A DNA stretch of 31,764 bases from positions 1 to 31,764 of the forward strand of contig JAGTUY010000240.1 of the NCBI GenBank assembly GCA_018224455.1, read 5' to 3'. The notes beneath the pieces were generated by a model. The model was not told where the DNA came from, did not search any database, and saw nothing but the letters and a program-made list of their open reading frames with translations. The first letter of the stretch is position 1. The number at the start of each line of letters is the position of its first letter. The translations under genes and the position numbers were made by a program. This document shows, piece after piece, positions 24,031 to 31,764 of this stretch. The DNA is from Desulfosarcina sp. (GTDB lineage Bacteria; Desulfobacterota; Desulfobacteria; Desulfobacterales; Desulfosarcinaceae).

Positions 24031-26721
24031 ATGACTGCTAAAATCAACTCGGACAGACGATCGCTGACCATCATCACCAGCCATGTAAATGCGGATTTCG
24101 ATGCCATGGCCTCAATGCTTGCCGCCCAGAAGCTCTACCCTGATGCGTTGGTGGTATTCCCCGGATCTCAGGAAAAAAATCTGAGGAATTTTTTCATTCA
24201 ATCCATGGTCTATCTTTTCAACATCGCAGAACTGGGGAAAATCGACTTCTCAGCAGTTACCAAGCTGGTTTTGGTCGACACCCGGCGAAAAAATCGGATT
24301 GGCGATCTGCGCCGGGTCCTGGAAAATCCCGAACTGGAAATCCATATCTATGACCACCATCCCAAACACGACGATGATATTCCCGCGGATGAAGAGTATC
24401 ACAGATTGACCGGCGCCACGGTAACCATCCTGTCGGACATTCTCCGTCAGAAAAACATCCCCATCACACCGGAAGAGGCCACCATCATGTGCCTGGGAAT
24501 CTATGAAGACACCGGATCATTTTCTTTTCCCTCGACGACGGAGCATGACTTCAAGGCGGCTGCGTATCTGCTTTCAAGGGGCGCCAACCTCAACGTCATT
24601 TCCAGCATGATCACCCGGGAGTTCAATCCTGAACAAATTGGGTTGCTAAACGATATGATTCAAGCCTCCAGGCGCTATGTGATCAAAGGGGTGGATCTCG
24701 TATTGACCAGCGTGACCACCGACGACTATTTCCCCGACTTTTCATTTCTGGTTCAAAAAATGGCCAAAATGGAGAACATCGACGCCATTTTTGCCCTGGG
24801 GCAGATGGAAAACAAAGTCTACGTCGTGGCCAGAAGCCGAACGGATGATGTCGACGTCGGTGATATTTTGGATCAAATCGGAGGGGGGGGGCACCCGTCA
24901 GCCGCCGCGGCAACCGTCAAGGGAAAAACCATCGCGCAGACTGAGCAGCTGCTTTTCGAGGCCCTTTACGCAAAGATCAACCCCAGACGTCTGGCCCGGA
25001 ATCTGATGTCTTCACCGGCCATCATGGCCAGTGAGGAGACCACCTGCAAGGAAGCCAAGGCCCTGCTGACCCGCTACAACATCAATGCCCTGCTGGTTGT
25101 CGGGAACAGCTCCAAAACACCGGGTTTCAGCGGTTGCATCACCCGGCAGGTCATCGAAAAAGCATTGTTTCATCACCTCGAGACGATTCCGATCCGCGAA
25201 TACATGAGCACCGAAATATCTCACGTACATCCAGATGCGGATGTTGTTGAAATCCAGGACAAGATCATCGGGAACAAACAACGAATTCTGCCGGTCGTGG
25301 AACATGGCCGGGTGGTTGGGGTTATCACCCGCACAGATCTGCTCAACACCCTGGTCCAGCAGAATCGGCCCGCAAGCCAGGAATTTTCACCCTTGGACGA
25401 TAAATCCAGCAACAAACGCTCGCGAATGGTGAACCATTTCTTGCGCGAACGCCTTCCCAAACACATGATGAAAATCCTTATCCAACTGGGTGAAACCGCC
25501 AGTCAATTGAACTGCAACGCTTACGTGGTAGGCGGGTTTGTTCGGGATCTGTTCTTGTACAGAAAAAATGAAGATATCGATGTGGTCATCGAAGGCAACG
25601 GAATCGATTTTGCCAAGACATTCGCCCAGGCATTTGGGGCAAGAACCCACACACACCAGAAATTTGGTACCGCCGTCATCATATTTCCCGACGGCTTTAA
25701 AATCGATATCGCCTCTGCGCGCATGGAATATTACCAATTTCCGGCATCACTGCCCGTAATTGAAATGAGTTCCATCAAGATGGACATGTTTCGCAGGGAT
25801 TTCACCATCAATACACTGGCCATTCAACTCAACCCGGGGAAATTCGGCAGACTCATCGATTTCTTCTCTGCCCAGAAGGACATCAAGGATAAAGCCCTGA
25901 GAGTGCTGCACAACCTGAGCTTTGTCGAAGATCCAACGCGGGTATTCAGAGCCCTGCGGTTCGAGCAGCGATTTGATTTCACTATCGGCAAACTCACTTC
26001 AAGCCTTATCGACAATGCCGTAAAAATGGATTTTTTCAAGCGCCTTTCCGGCAAACGGGTATATGCGGAACTCAAGTTGATTCTGAAGGAAGAGAACCCC
26101 GCACCGACTATTTTAAGGCTAATGGACTACGATCTGTTGAAGGTGATTCATCCGGGGATTAAGTTAGAAAGCGATTTAAAGCACCTGCTGGACACCACCC
26201 AGAAAGTGACCGACTGGCACGACCTGCTCTTCATCGATGAACCCTATGAACGGTGGGCTGTTTTCTTGATGGCGTTGATTCGCCATTGCGATGTGCAAAC
26301 CACGCATGAAATATGTGAGCACCTGACCATCGCGCCGCGTTATGCCAAGATGTTTGGAGAATACCGCATTTATGCGGAGAAACAACTCACTCGACTGGAA
26401 TGGCATAAACGCATGAAAAACGCGGACGTATTCAACCTGCTCAAAGCCTTCAAAACGGAAGTGATCCTGTATATGATGGTTTGCACCGGTTCCGAGATCG
26501 CCAAGAAAAGAATATCACTCTACCATACCCGGCTGCGCAATGTGTCCACCACCATATCCGGAAAAGATCTTTTGGACATGGGCCTCGCGTCAGGCCCCGT
26601 ATTCAGTAAAATGCTTCAGGCCGTCCTGGAAGCCAAACTCAACGGGTTGGTCAAAACCCGGGAGGATGAGCTTGACTTCATCAGGAAAAACATATCTCGG
26701 TTCAAGGGTCGACGGTTATAA
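24031..26721 (+). CDS. DHH phosphoesterase - CBS pair - tRNA nucleotidyltransferase (CCA/poly(A) polymerase) fusion
   Basis: A fusion of 896 residues. The N-terminal DHH domain has HVNADFDA (H18, D22, D24), LVDTRR, DHH at 108-110 and YEDTGSFSF, so all metal ligands look intact. The DHHA1 part has GGGGHP at 284-289. Two CBS domains follow (about 330-465), which usually bind adenine nucleotides. The second half is a class II nucleotidyltransferase: GGFVRD (501-506), the catalytic EDIDVV (D515, D517), RRDFTINTLA and EDPTRVFRALRFEQRF, then an RNA-binding tail. It probably adds CCA or A to tRNA 3' ends, with an attached NrnA/exopolyphosphatase-like activity. ATG at 24031 is chosen; TTG at 24025 is an alternative. 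A run of nine G (24883-24891) lies in the DHHA1 motif. Confidence 0.9.
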   Translation: MTAKINSDRRSLTIITSHVNADFDAMASMLAAQKLYPDALVVFPGSQEKNLRNFFIQSMVYLFNIAELGKIDFSAVTKLVLVDTRRKNRIGDLRRVLENPELEIHIYDHHPKHDDDIPADEEYHRLTGATVTILSDILRQKNIPITPEEATIMCLGIYEDTGSFSFPSTTEHDFKAAAYLLSRGANLNVISSMITREFNPEQIGLLNDMIQASRRYVIKGVDLVLTSVTTDDYFPDFSFLVQKMAKMENIDAIFALGQMENKVYVVARSRTDDVDVGDILDQIGGGGHPSAAAATVKGKTIAQTEQLLFEALYAKINPRRLARNLMSSPAIMASEETTCKEAKALLTRYNINALLVVGNSSKTPGFSGCITRQVIEKALFHHLETIPIREYMSTEISHVHPDADVVEIQDKIIGNKQRILPVVEHGRVVGVITRTDLLNTLVQQNRPASQEFSPLDDKSSNKRSRMVNHFLRERLPKHMMKILIQLGETASQLNCNAYVVGGFVRDLFLYRKNEDIDVVIEGNGIDFAKTFAQAFGARTHTHQKFGTAVIIFPDGFKIDIASARMEYYQFPASLPVIEMSSIKMDMFRRDFTINTLAIQLNPGKFGRLIDFFSAQKDIKDKALRVLHNLSFVEDPTRVFRALRFEQRFDFTIGKLTSSLIDNAVKMDFFKRLSGKRVYAELKLILKEENPAPTILRLMDYDLLKVIHPGIKLESDLKHLLDTTQKVTDWHDLLFIDEPYERWAVFLMALIRHCDVQTTHEICEHLTIAPRYAKMFGEYRIYAEKQLTRLEWHKRMKNADVFNLLKAFKTEVILYMMVCTGSEIAKKRISLYHTRLRNVSTTISGKDLLDMGLASGPVFSKMLQAVLEAKLNGLVKTREDELDFIRKNISRFKGRRL

Positions 26722-26750
26722 TCCTTTGCGCCCTTTACCCCCTTTTTTTC

Positions 26751-26779
26751 TTGATTGCGAACCGCCTTCTGTTTAGTAT
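26751..26779 (+). promoter_or_regulatory. Possible sigma-70 promoter of trpS-scpA-scpB
   Basis: TTGATT (26751-26756), a 17-base spacer and TAGTAT (26774-26779) lie in the 138-base gap, about 80 bases before trpS. Both hexamers match at four of six positions. Confidence 0.4.
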
Positions 26780-26859
26780 AACGGGTTTGTACAATAAACA
26801 ACGGCCGCATGCGCTCGGCAAACCGGCAGCAGCCAAGCCATTGATCAGGAGATGTTTTC

Positions 26860-27852
26860 ATGAGTTCCAAGAAACGGATTTTAAGCGGTATGCGCCCCAC
26901 CGGCCCGCTTCACCTGGGCAATCTGCACGGCGCCCTGAACAACTGGGTCGGCATGCAGGACGAGTACGATTGTTTTTTCTTTATTGCCGACTGGCATGCC
27001 CTGACCAGCGACTACGAAAACCCGGGCGCCATCACCGGATACGTGAAGGAAATGATGATCGATTGGCTCAGCGCCGGTCTCGATCCGGAAAAAAGCACCC
27101 TCTTCGTTCAATCGCTGGTTCCGGAACATGCCGAACTGTTCCTGTTTCTCTCCATGATTACGCCGGTGCCATGGCTGGAAAGAAACCCCACCTACAAGGA
27201 CCAGATCGTGCAGATCGAAAACAAGGATCTTTCCACCTTCGGATTTCTCGGATACCCGGTCCTCCAGGCGGCGGATATCATCATGTACAAGGCCAACGGG
27301 GTGCCGGTGGGCGTTGACCAGGTGCCCCACGTGGAAATTACCCGGGAAATTGCCCGGCGGTTCAATTTTCTGTACGGCGACGTATTCCCGGAACCGGAGG
27401 CGATCCTGACCCAAACATCCAAGATCTTAGGCCTGGACCGGCGCAAAATGAGCAAGTCCTACAACAATGCCATCTTCCTTTCCGATACGCCGAATGAAAT
27501 CGAGAAAAAAGTCTCCCAGATGATCACCGACCCCCAGCGTATGCGCCGATCCGATCCGGGCAACCCGGACGTCTGCAATGTGTTTGAATTTCACAAAATC
27601 TATTCGGACCGGAAAACGTGGGAGGCCATCGACCCGCAGTGCCGGAACGCGGAGATCGGATGTGTCGAGTGCAAAAAAATCATGGCCAAGAACCTGATCC
27701 AAGCCATGGAGCCCCTCCACGAACGGCGGGCGCACTTTAAGGCCAAGCCCGAACGGGTCAAAGAGATCATCGCCATCGGCAGCGAAAAGGCCAGGGCGGT
27801 GGCCGGGAAAACCATGGCTCAGGTGAGGGCGGCCATAAGGATCAAAGATTAA
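26860..27852 (+). CDS. trpS: Tryptophanyl-tRNA synthetase
   Basis: A 330-residue class I synthetase charging tRNA-Trp. The HIGH-like motif is PTGPLHLGNLHGAL (about 11-24), and KMSKS is at 196-200. The segment QVPHVEITREIARRFN lies between them, as expected. ATG at 26860 has AGGAG eight bases upstream. scpA starts two bases after the stop, so the three genes trpS-scpA-scpB are likely one transcript, a linkage seen in other deltaproteobacteria. Confidence 0.96.
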   Translation: MSSKKRILSGMRPTGPLHLGNLHGALNNWVGMQDEYDCFFFIADWHALTSDYENPGAITGYVKEMMIDWLSAGLDPEKSTLFVQSLVPEHAELFLFLSMITPVPWLERNPTYKDQIVQIENKDLSTFGFLGYPVLQAADIIMYKANGVPVGVDQVPHVEITREIARRFNFLYGDVFPEPEAILTQTSKILGLDRRKMSKSYNNAIFLSDTPNEIEKKVSQMITDPQRMRRSDPGNPDVCNVFEFHKIYSDRKTWEAIDPQCRNAEIGCVECKKIMAKNLIQAMEPLHERRAHFKAKPERVKEIIAIGSEKARAVAGKTMAQVRAAIRIKD

Positions 27853-27854
27853 AC

Positions 27855-28613
27855 ATGCCAATGGTAATGGACAACTTGACGGACGCCGACCGCGATGATG
27901 CGGGAGACGATCTTTACCGGGTCAGGCTCCAGGATGTTTTCGAAGGTCCCATGGACCTGCTGGTTCATCTGATCAAGAAAGCGGAGGTGGACATTTGCGA
28001 CATCCCCATTGCACAGATCACGGAGCAGTACCTTGAGTATCTGGAATGGATGCAGCAGATGAACATCGACTTCGCCGGCGATTTTGTGCTGATGGCCTCC
28101 ACCCTGACCCATATCAAATCCAGGATGCTGCTGCCGCCGCAGGCGGGTGAGGAGGAGGAAGAGGATCCCCGGCTGGAGATCACACGGCCCCTGCTGGAGT
28201 ACCTTCGAATCAAATCCGCCGCGGAGCAGCTGGCGGAGCGCAATCTGCTGGGGGATAAAACCTTTACCCGGAAGCAGGATGTCGACATCCTGGACGGTGT
28301 GGAAGATGATCAGGTGATCCGCATCGGCCTTTTCGAACTGATCGATGCGTTTCAGAACATTCTGGACAAGGTATCGCCGGACCACCGCGTCGACCTGACC
28401 AGAGACCGCATCTCGGTCCAGGAACGCATCAACCAGTTGACCGAAATGCTGGAAGCCCAAGAATCAATGACCTTTGACGAGCTGTTCGCCGATGACCACC
28501 AGCGATCCGACATCATCGTCACCTTCCTGGCCATCCTGGAAATGGCCAAGCTCAGCCTGATCCGCATCGCCCAGCATGTGCCCACGGGGATTATTCGAAT
28601 ATTTTTTCAGTAG
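27855..28613 (+). CDS. scpA: Segregation and condensation protein A
   Basis: A 252-residue kleisin that bridges SMC heads in the chromosome-condensing SMC-ScpAB complex. The N-terminal motif YRVRLQDVFEGPMDLLVHLIKKAEVDICDIPIAQITEQY is diagnostic, and so are FAGDFVLMASTLTHIKSRMLLP and the C-terminal winged helix ending FLAILEMAKLSLIRI. An acidic linker (EEEEEDP) lies near residue 97. The start is ATG at 27855, with ATG codons at 27861 and 27867 as alternatives; the ribosome site is weak, suggesting coupling to trpS. Confidence 0.94.
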   Translation: MPMVMDNLTDADRDDAGDDLYRVRLQDVFEGPMDLLVHLIKKAEVDICDIPIAQITEQYLEYLEWMQQMNIDFAGDFVLMASTLTHIKSRMLLPPQAGEEEEEDPRLEITRPLLEYLRIKSAAEQLAERNLLGDKTFTRKQDVDILDGVEDDQVIRIGLFELIDAFQNILDKVSPDHRVDLTRDRISVQERINQLTEMLEAQESMTFDELFADDHQRSDIIVTFLAILEMAKLSLIRIAQHVPTGIIRIFFQ

Positions 28614-28618
28614 ATGCC

Positions 28619-29254
28619 ATGACTGACGACTTAAAATACATCATCGAAAGCCTGCTCTTCGTCTCGGAAACGCCGCTGACGATGGACCACCTCAAGGGCA
28701 TTATCGAGGGCGAAGAGACCGGAGCGATCCGGGCTGCCCTCGATCAACTGATCGCAGAGTACGAGCAGCGAGACGGCGGCTTTGTGCTCAAGCAGGTTGC
28801 CGGCGGCTACCAGTTCCGCACCCAGGGCCGCTACAACGAATGGATCAAACGAATGATCAAACCCAACGCCCCCCGTCTGAGCAGGGCCGCTTTAGAGACC
28901 CTGGCGATCATCGCCTACAACCAGCCCATCATCCGCAGCGACATCGAGCACATCCGTGGCGTGGACAGCGGCGGCGTCCTGCGAATGCTCCTAGAGCGCA
29001 AACTGATCCGCGTGCTGGGGCGCAAGGAAATACCCGGCCGCCCCCTGATCTATGCCACCACCAAATACTTTCTCGAGGTGTTTGAGTTGAAGGATCTCAA
29101 AGACCTGCCCACCCCGAAGGAAATCGAGGATCTCAGCCGATCGCGGCTCGAAGAAAATCCGGATGCCTACGAAACCCCTGAGGACCACCCGCCGGCATCC
29201 CAGATGCATGCCGAGATTCCTGAAGCCGACAACCATGCCGACAGTCAGGCTTAG
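28619..29254 (+). CDS. scpB: Segregation and condensation protein B
   Basis: A 211-residue partner of ScpA in the SMC complex, made of two winged-helix domains. LKYIIESLLFVSETPLTMDHL opens the first; RLSRAALETLAIIAYNQPIIRSDIEHIRGVDSGGVLRMLLERKLIRVLGRKEIPGRP is the strongly conserved second, followed by LIYATTKYFLEVF. The C-terminal tail (from about 172) is acidic and low in conservation. It starts five bases after scpA, without a clear ribosome site of its own. Confidence 0.95.
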   Translation: MTDDLKYIIESLLFVSETPLTMDHLKGIIEGEETGAIRAALDQLIAEYEQRDGGFVLKQVAGGYQFRTQGRYNEWIKRMIKPNAPRLSRAALETLAIIAYNQPIIRSDIEHIRGVDSGGVLRMLLERKLIRVLGRKEIPGRPLIYATTKYFLEVFELKDLKDLPTPKEIEDLSRSRLEENPDAYETPEDHPPASQMHAEIPEADNHADSQA

Positions 29255-29304
29255 GATATGATAGCACTGATGCAAACAAGGTTACCATGTCAACGGATAC
29301 CCCC

Positions 29305-29334
29305 TTGACCATTTCTATAATTTTCCGGCAATAT
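29305..29334 (+). promoter_or_regulatory. Possible promoter upstream of parE
   Basis: TTGACC (29305-29310) and CAATAT (29329-29334) with an 18-base spacer lie in the 185-base gap after scpB. A second candidate, TTGATT (29379-29384) with CATAAA (29402-29407) at 17 bases, is closer to the gene. Neither is decisive. Confidence 0.3.
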
Positions 29335-29439
29335 TGACGATCCACCCCTCCAAATCACTGCGACCACAACATACAGTATTGATTTTTTAACCGATATCCA
29401 TCATAAAGGGACCGGACGGAAAAAGCTGAACGTCGACCA

Positions 29440-31422
29440 TTGAACGCTTTTGTTGCCCGAAAAGTCCAAGCAGTATTTGTATCAGGAGGTAGTCCCATCA
29501 AAACCGACACCCTTTTCAATAAAAACGGCTCTCCCAATCGGGACTACAACGCCGCTTCATTAGAGGTACTCAGAGGCCTCGACCCGGTGCGCCGTCGACC
29601 GGGCATGTACACCGACACCCAGCGACCCAATCACCTGGCTCAGGAGGTGATCGACAACAGCGTGGACGAGGCTATTGCCGGCTTCGCCAGCCGCATCGAC
29701 GTGATTCTGCACGCAGACGGGTCACTGAGTGCGGCCGACGACGGTCGCGGCATGCCCACGGACATCCACCCGGAGGAGGGCGTCACCGGCGTGGAGGTCA
29801 TCCTGCTCAAACTGCACGCCGGGGCCAAGTTTTCCAACAAGGACTACCAGTTTTCCGGCGGGCTGCACGGCGTGGGCGTGTCGGTGGTCAACGCCCTCTC
29901 CTCCCGCCTGGAAGTGGAGATCAAACGTGACGGCCAAAAGCATTTCATCTGGTTTGCCGACGGACGCAAGCAGCAGGACCTGGAAATCACCGGCAGCGTG
30001 GGCCAGCGCAACACCGGCACCTTCATCCGCTTCTGGCCCAACCCGGCCTATTTCGACTCGGTACGGTTTTCCACGCGCCGCCTGAGGCACAACCTGCGGG
30101 CCAAAGCCGTCCTTTGCCCGGGCCTGACGGTGATGTTTACGGATGAAACCACCGGCGAAAAGGAGCAGTGGTTCTATGCGGACGGCCTCAAGGCCTATCT
30201 GGCCGACGGGCTGCAGGGCTGTGAAACGATCCCCGACGAGCCCTTCGTGGGCAAACTGGACGGCGACGGCGAAGCCGTCTCCTGGGCCGTGGTGTGGCAG
30301 CCCGAAGGCGGCGAGACCATTACGGAAAGCTACGTCAACCTGATCCCCACCCCCCAGGGCGGCACCCATGTCAACGGCTTCCGCTCCGGGCTGCTGGCCG
30401 CCATCCGCGAGTTCTGCGAGTTTCGCAAGCTGATCCCCCGGGGCATCAAACTGGCCCCGGACGACATCTGGGAGCGCTGCTCCTACGTGCTCTCCACCAA
30501 GATGACCGACCCCCAGTTTTCCGGCCAGACCAAAGAGCGCCTCTCGTCGCGCCAGTGCGCCTCCTTTGTCAACGGCGTGATCAAGGACGCTTTCAGCCTG
30601 TGGCTGAACCACCACACCGAAGCCGGGGAACGCCTGGCGGAAATAGCCATCGAATGTGCCCGCAACCGCCTCAAGGCCGGCAAGAAGATCGAGCGCAAAA
30701 GGGTTACCGCCGGCCCGGCCCTGCCCGGCAAGCTGGCCGACTGCGTCAGCCAGGACCCGGCCCAAAGCGAACTGTTTCTCGTGGAGGGTGACTCGGCGGG
30801 CGGATCGGCCAAGCAGGCCAGGGACCGGCAGACGCAGGCGGTCATGCCCCTGCGGGGCAAAATCCTCAACACCTGGGAAGTGGAATCGACCCAGATACTG
30901 GGATCCAAAGAGGTTCACGACATCGCCGTGGCCATTGGCGTGGACCCAGGGTCGCAGAATATCAACGGGCTGCGCTATGGAAAAATCTGTATTTTGGCCG
31001 ATGCGGACTCCGACGGCCTGCACATCGCCACCCTGCTCTGCGCCCTGTTCCTGCAGCACTTCACCCCGCTGGTCAAATCCGGCCACATCTTTGTGGCCAT
31101 GCCCCCGCTGTACCGCATCGACATGGCCAAAGCGGTGCACTATGCCCTGGATGAGGCCGAAAAGACCGCCATCATCCGCCGCATGGAGACAAAAAAACCC
31201 ACCGGTAAAATCAACGTTCAGCGCTTCAAGGGGCTGGGTGAAATGAATCCCATGCAGCTGCGGGAGACCACCATGGCCCCGGACACCCGCCGGCTGGTCC
31301 AGCTGACCGTGGATGAGAACGAAGCGGCCTTTTCGACCCTGGATATGCTGCTGGCCAAAAAACGGGCCGGCGACCGCCGCCAGTGGATCGAGGAGAGCGG
31401 CGATCTGGCGGTGGTGGATTGA
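29440..31422 (+). CDS. parE: DNA topoisomerase IV subunit B
   Basis: The ATPase and TOPRIM subunit of the chromosome-decatenating topoisomerase. From the first standard start (TTG 29440) it has 660 residues. The GHKL ATPase domain has EVIDNSVDEA and DDGRGMP, then QFSGGLHGVGVSVVNALS. The TOPRIM domain has LVEGDSAGGSAKQARDR and the metal-binding ILADADSDGLHIATLL, followed by RFKGLGEMNPMQLRETT. ParE rather than GyrB is supported by RPGMYTDTQRPNHLAQEV, ILADADSDGLHI and the strong resemblance to E. coli ParE over its whole length. Family N-termini begin about 10-20 residues before YNAASLEVLRGL, so the real start is probably ATC at 29498 behind a strong ribosome site. parC, its usual partner, is not in the window. 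Confidence 0.95.
   Translation: MNAFVARKVQAVFVSGGSPIKTDTLFNKNGSPNRDYNAASLEVLRGLDPVRRRPGMYTDTQRPNHLAQEVIDNSVDEAIAGFASRIDVILHADGSLSAADDGRGMPTDIHPEEGVTGVEVILLKLHAGAKFSNKDYQFSGGLHGVGVSVVNALSSRLEVEIKRDGQKHFIWFADGRKQQDLEITGSVGQRNTGTFIRFWPNPAYFDSVRFSTRRLRHNLRAKAVLCPGLTVMFTDETTGEKEQWFYADGLKAYLADGLQGCETIPDEPFVGKLDGDGEAVSWAVVWQPEGGETITESYVNLIPTPQGGTHVNGFRSGLLAAIREFCEFRKLIPRGIKLAPDDIWERCSYVLSTKMTDPQFSGQTKERLSSRQCASFVNGVIKDAFSLWLNHHTEAGERLAEIAIECARNRLKAGKKIERKRVTAGPALPGKLADCVSQDPAQSELFLVEGDSAGGSAKQARDRQTQAVMPLRGKILNTWEVESTQILGSKEVHDIAVAIGVDPGSQNINGLRYGKICILADADSDGLHIATLLCALFLQHFTPLVKSGHIFVAMPPLYRIDMAKAVHYALDEAEKTAIIRRMETKKPTGKINVQRFKGLGEMNPMQLRETTMAPDTRRLVQLTVDENEAAFSTLDMLLAKKRAGDRRQWIEESGDLAVVD
29485..29500 (+). 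promoter_or_regulatory. parE: Shine-Dalgarno AGGAGGT in front of an ATC codon, probable parE start
   Basis: AGGAGG (29485-29490, plus T) lies seven bases before ATC (29498-29500) in the parE frame. There is no ATG, GTG or TTG in frame between this site and the conserved PGMYTD methionine. The upstream TTG at 29440 lacks a ribosome site. ATC is a rare but known initiation codon; alternatively an ATG has been changed by mutation or sequencing error. Confidence 0.5.
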
Positions 31423-31764
31423 AAAAAAAGGGTTCAAGGATTCGGGGGGTCGAGGAAAATGTTTAAAAAGCGCCAACACCAAAATAAAAAAATACAAATC
31501 CCAAATTTCAAATAAATCCCAAATTATCATATTCAAATCTCGAATAAGGGAGCAAACCAACAGTTGATGGTCAATTTGACTTCTCCATATTGATGAATAG
31601 ACTATCTTTTGTTAATGATCATGCAGGTTTGAAATTTTTAGATTGGCTGTTGTGATTGTTTTGTCATTTGTTCTTTTGGCTACGGTAATTAATATTAATG
31701 GTTAACAAGAAATGATACGTTTTAACTAACTGAGAATATTTTAATTGTGAACTTTTCTCCGCCA
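31423..31764. other. AT-rich non-coding end of window
   Basis: No gene supported. After parE the composition falls sharply: the 60 bases at 31681-31740 hold 14 G+C, against 42 of 60 at 30361-30420 within parE. Bases 31473-31541 contain no G on the plus strand, while 31620-31680 are G/T-rich, suggesting a large imperfect inverted repeat. parC would be expected but does not begin here. Confidence 0.6.
31496..31525. repeat. Short AT-rich direct repeat
   Basis: AAATCCCAAATT occurs at 31496-31507 and 31514-31525, period 18, inside the G-free stretch after parE. It resembles low-complexity dispersed repeats seen in environmental deltaproteobacterial genomes (recalled, not searched). Confidence 0.45.

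Noticed and set aside
29722..31560. A 612-codon open frame on the minus strand
   Set aside because: It lies antisense to parE, which has unmistakable motifs. The long frame results from high GC and codon bias.

Overview
The window reads as chromosomal DNA of a Gram-negative anaerobe, most likely a Desulfobacterota (deltaproteobacterial) lineage near Desulfobacterales. This is inferred from gene content and order: the tungsten/ferredoxin-type 2-oxoacid oxidoreductase iorAB, the block lysS-lolC/E-lolD-bamA-skp-lpxD-fabZ-lpxA-lpxI-(Gfo/Idh)-lpxB, the trpS-scpA-scpB cluster, and a fused DHH-CBS-CCA-transferase protein. No tRNA, rRNA, CRISPR array, complete insertion sequence or prophage was seen.

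Layout. 1-1220 (-): a radical SAM enzyme cut by the window edge. 1524-3991 (+): iorAB, indolepyruvate:ferredoxin oxidoreductase. 4105-5481 (-): an aspartase/fumarase-family lyase. 5680-5820 (+): a truncated FKBP prolyl isomerase. 6014-18264 (+): one long envelope-biogenesis block. It makes the lipoprotein exporter (LolC/E, LolD), the outer-membrane protein assembly machine (BamA, Skp) and the first steps of lipid A synthesis (LpxD, FabZ, LpxA, LpxI, LpxB), with a Gfo/Idh/MocA dehydrogenase between lpxI and lpxB. 18368-20266 (-): a large secreted, membrane-anchored surface protein. 20677-23240 (-): pilC and a PilS-like sensor kinase. 23308-24030: a decayed radical SAM gene tail and two REP-like repeats. 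24031-26721 (+): the DHH-CBS-nucleotidyltransferase fusion. 26860-29254 (+): trpS-scpA-scpB. 29440-31422 (+): parE. The window ends in about 340 bases of AT-rich non-coding DNA.

The most interesting stretch is 20266-20500 on the minus strand. Reading in the direction of transcription it holds two tandem sigma-54 -24/-12 elements in a perfect 22-bp repeat. These are followed by a well-conserved cyclic-di-GMP-I (GEMM-I) riboswitch, and then by a 15-bp hairpin that buries the Shine-Dalgarno sequence of the surface-protein gene. The neighbouring type IV pilus genes include a PilS-type kinase, whose family usually works with a sigma-54 activator. The picture is a surface protein controlled both at sigma-54 transcription and by c-di-GMP on its mRNA.

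Other points are: parE has no ordinary start codon at its conserved N-terminus but has a strong Shine-Dalgarno sequence in front of an ATC codon; BamA has an extra ~125-residue periplasmic domain before its POTRA domains; both IorA ferredoxin motifs lack their second cysteine; and a GnnA-like dehydrogenase sits between lpxA and lpxB without a GnnB partner.
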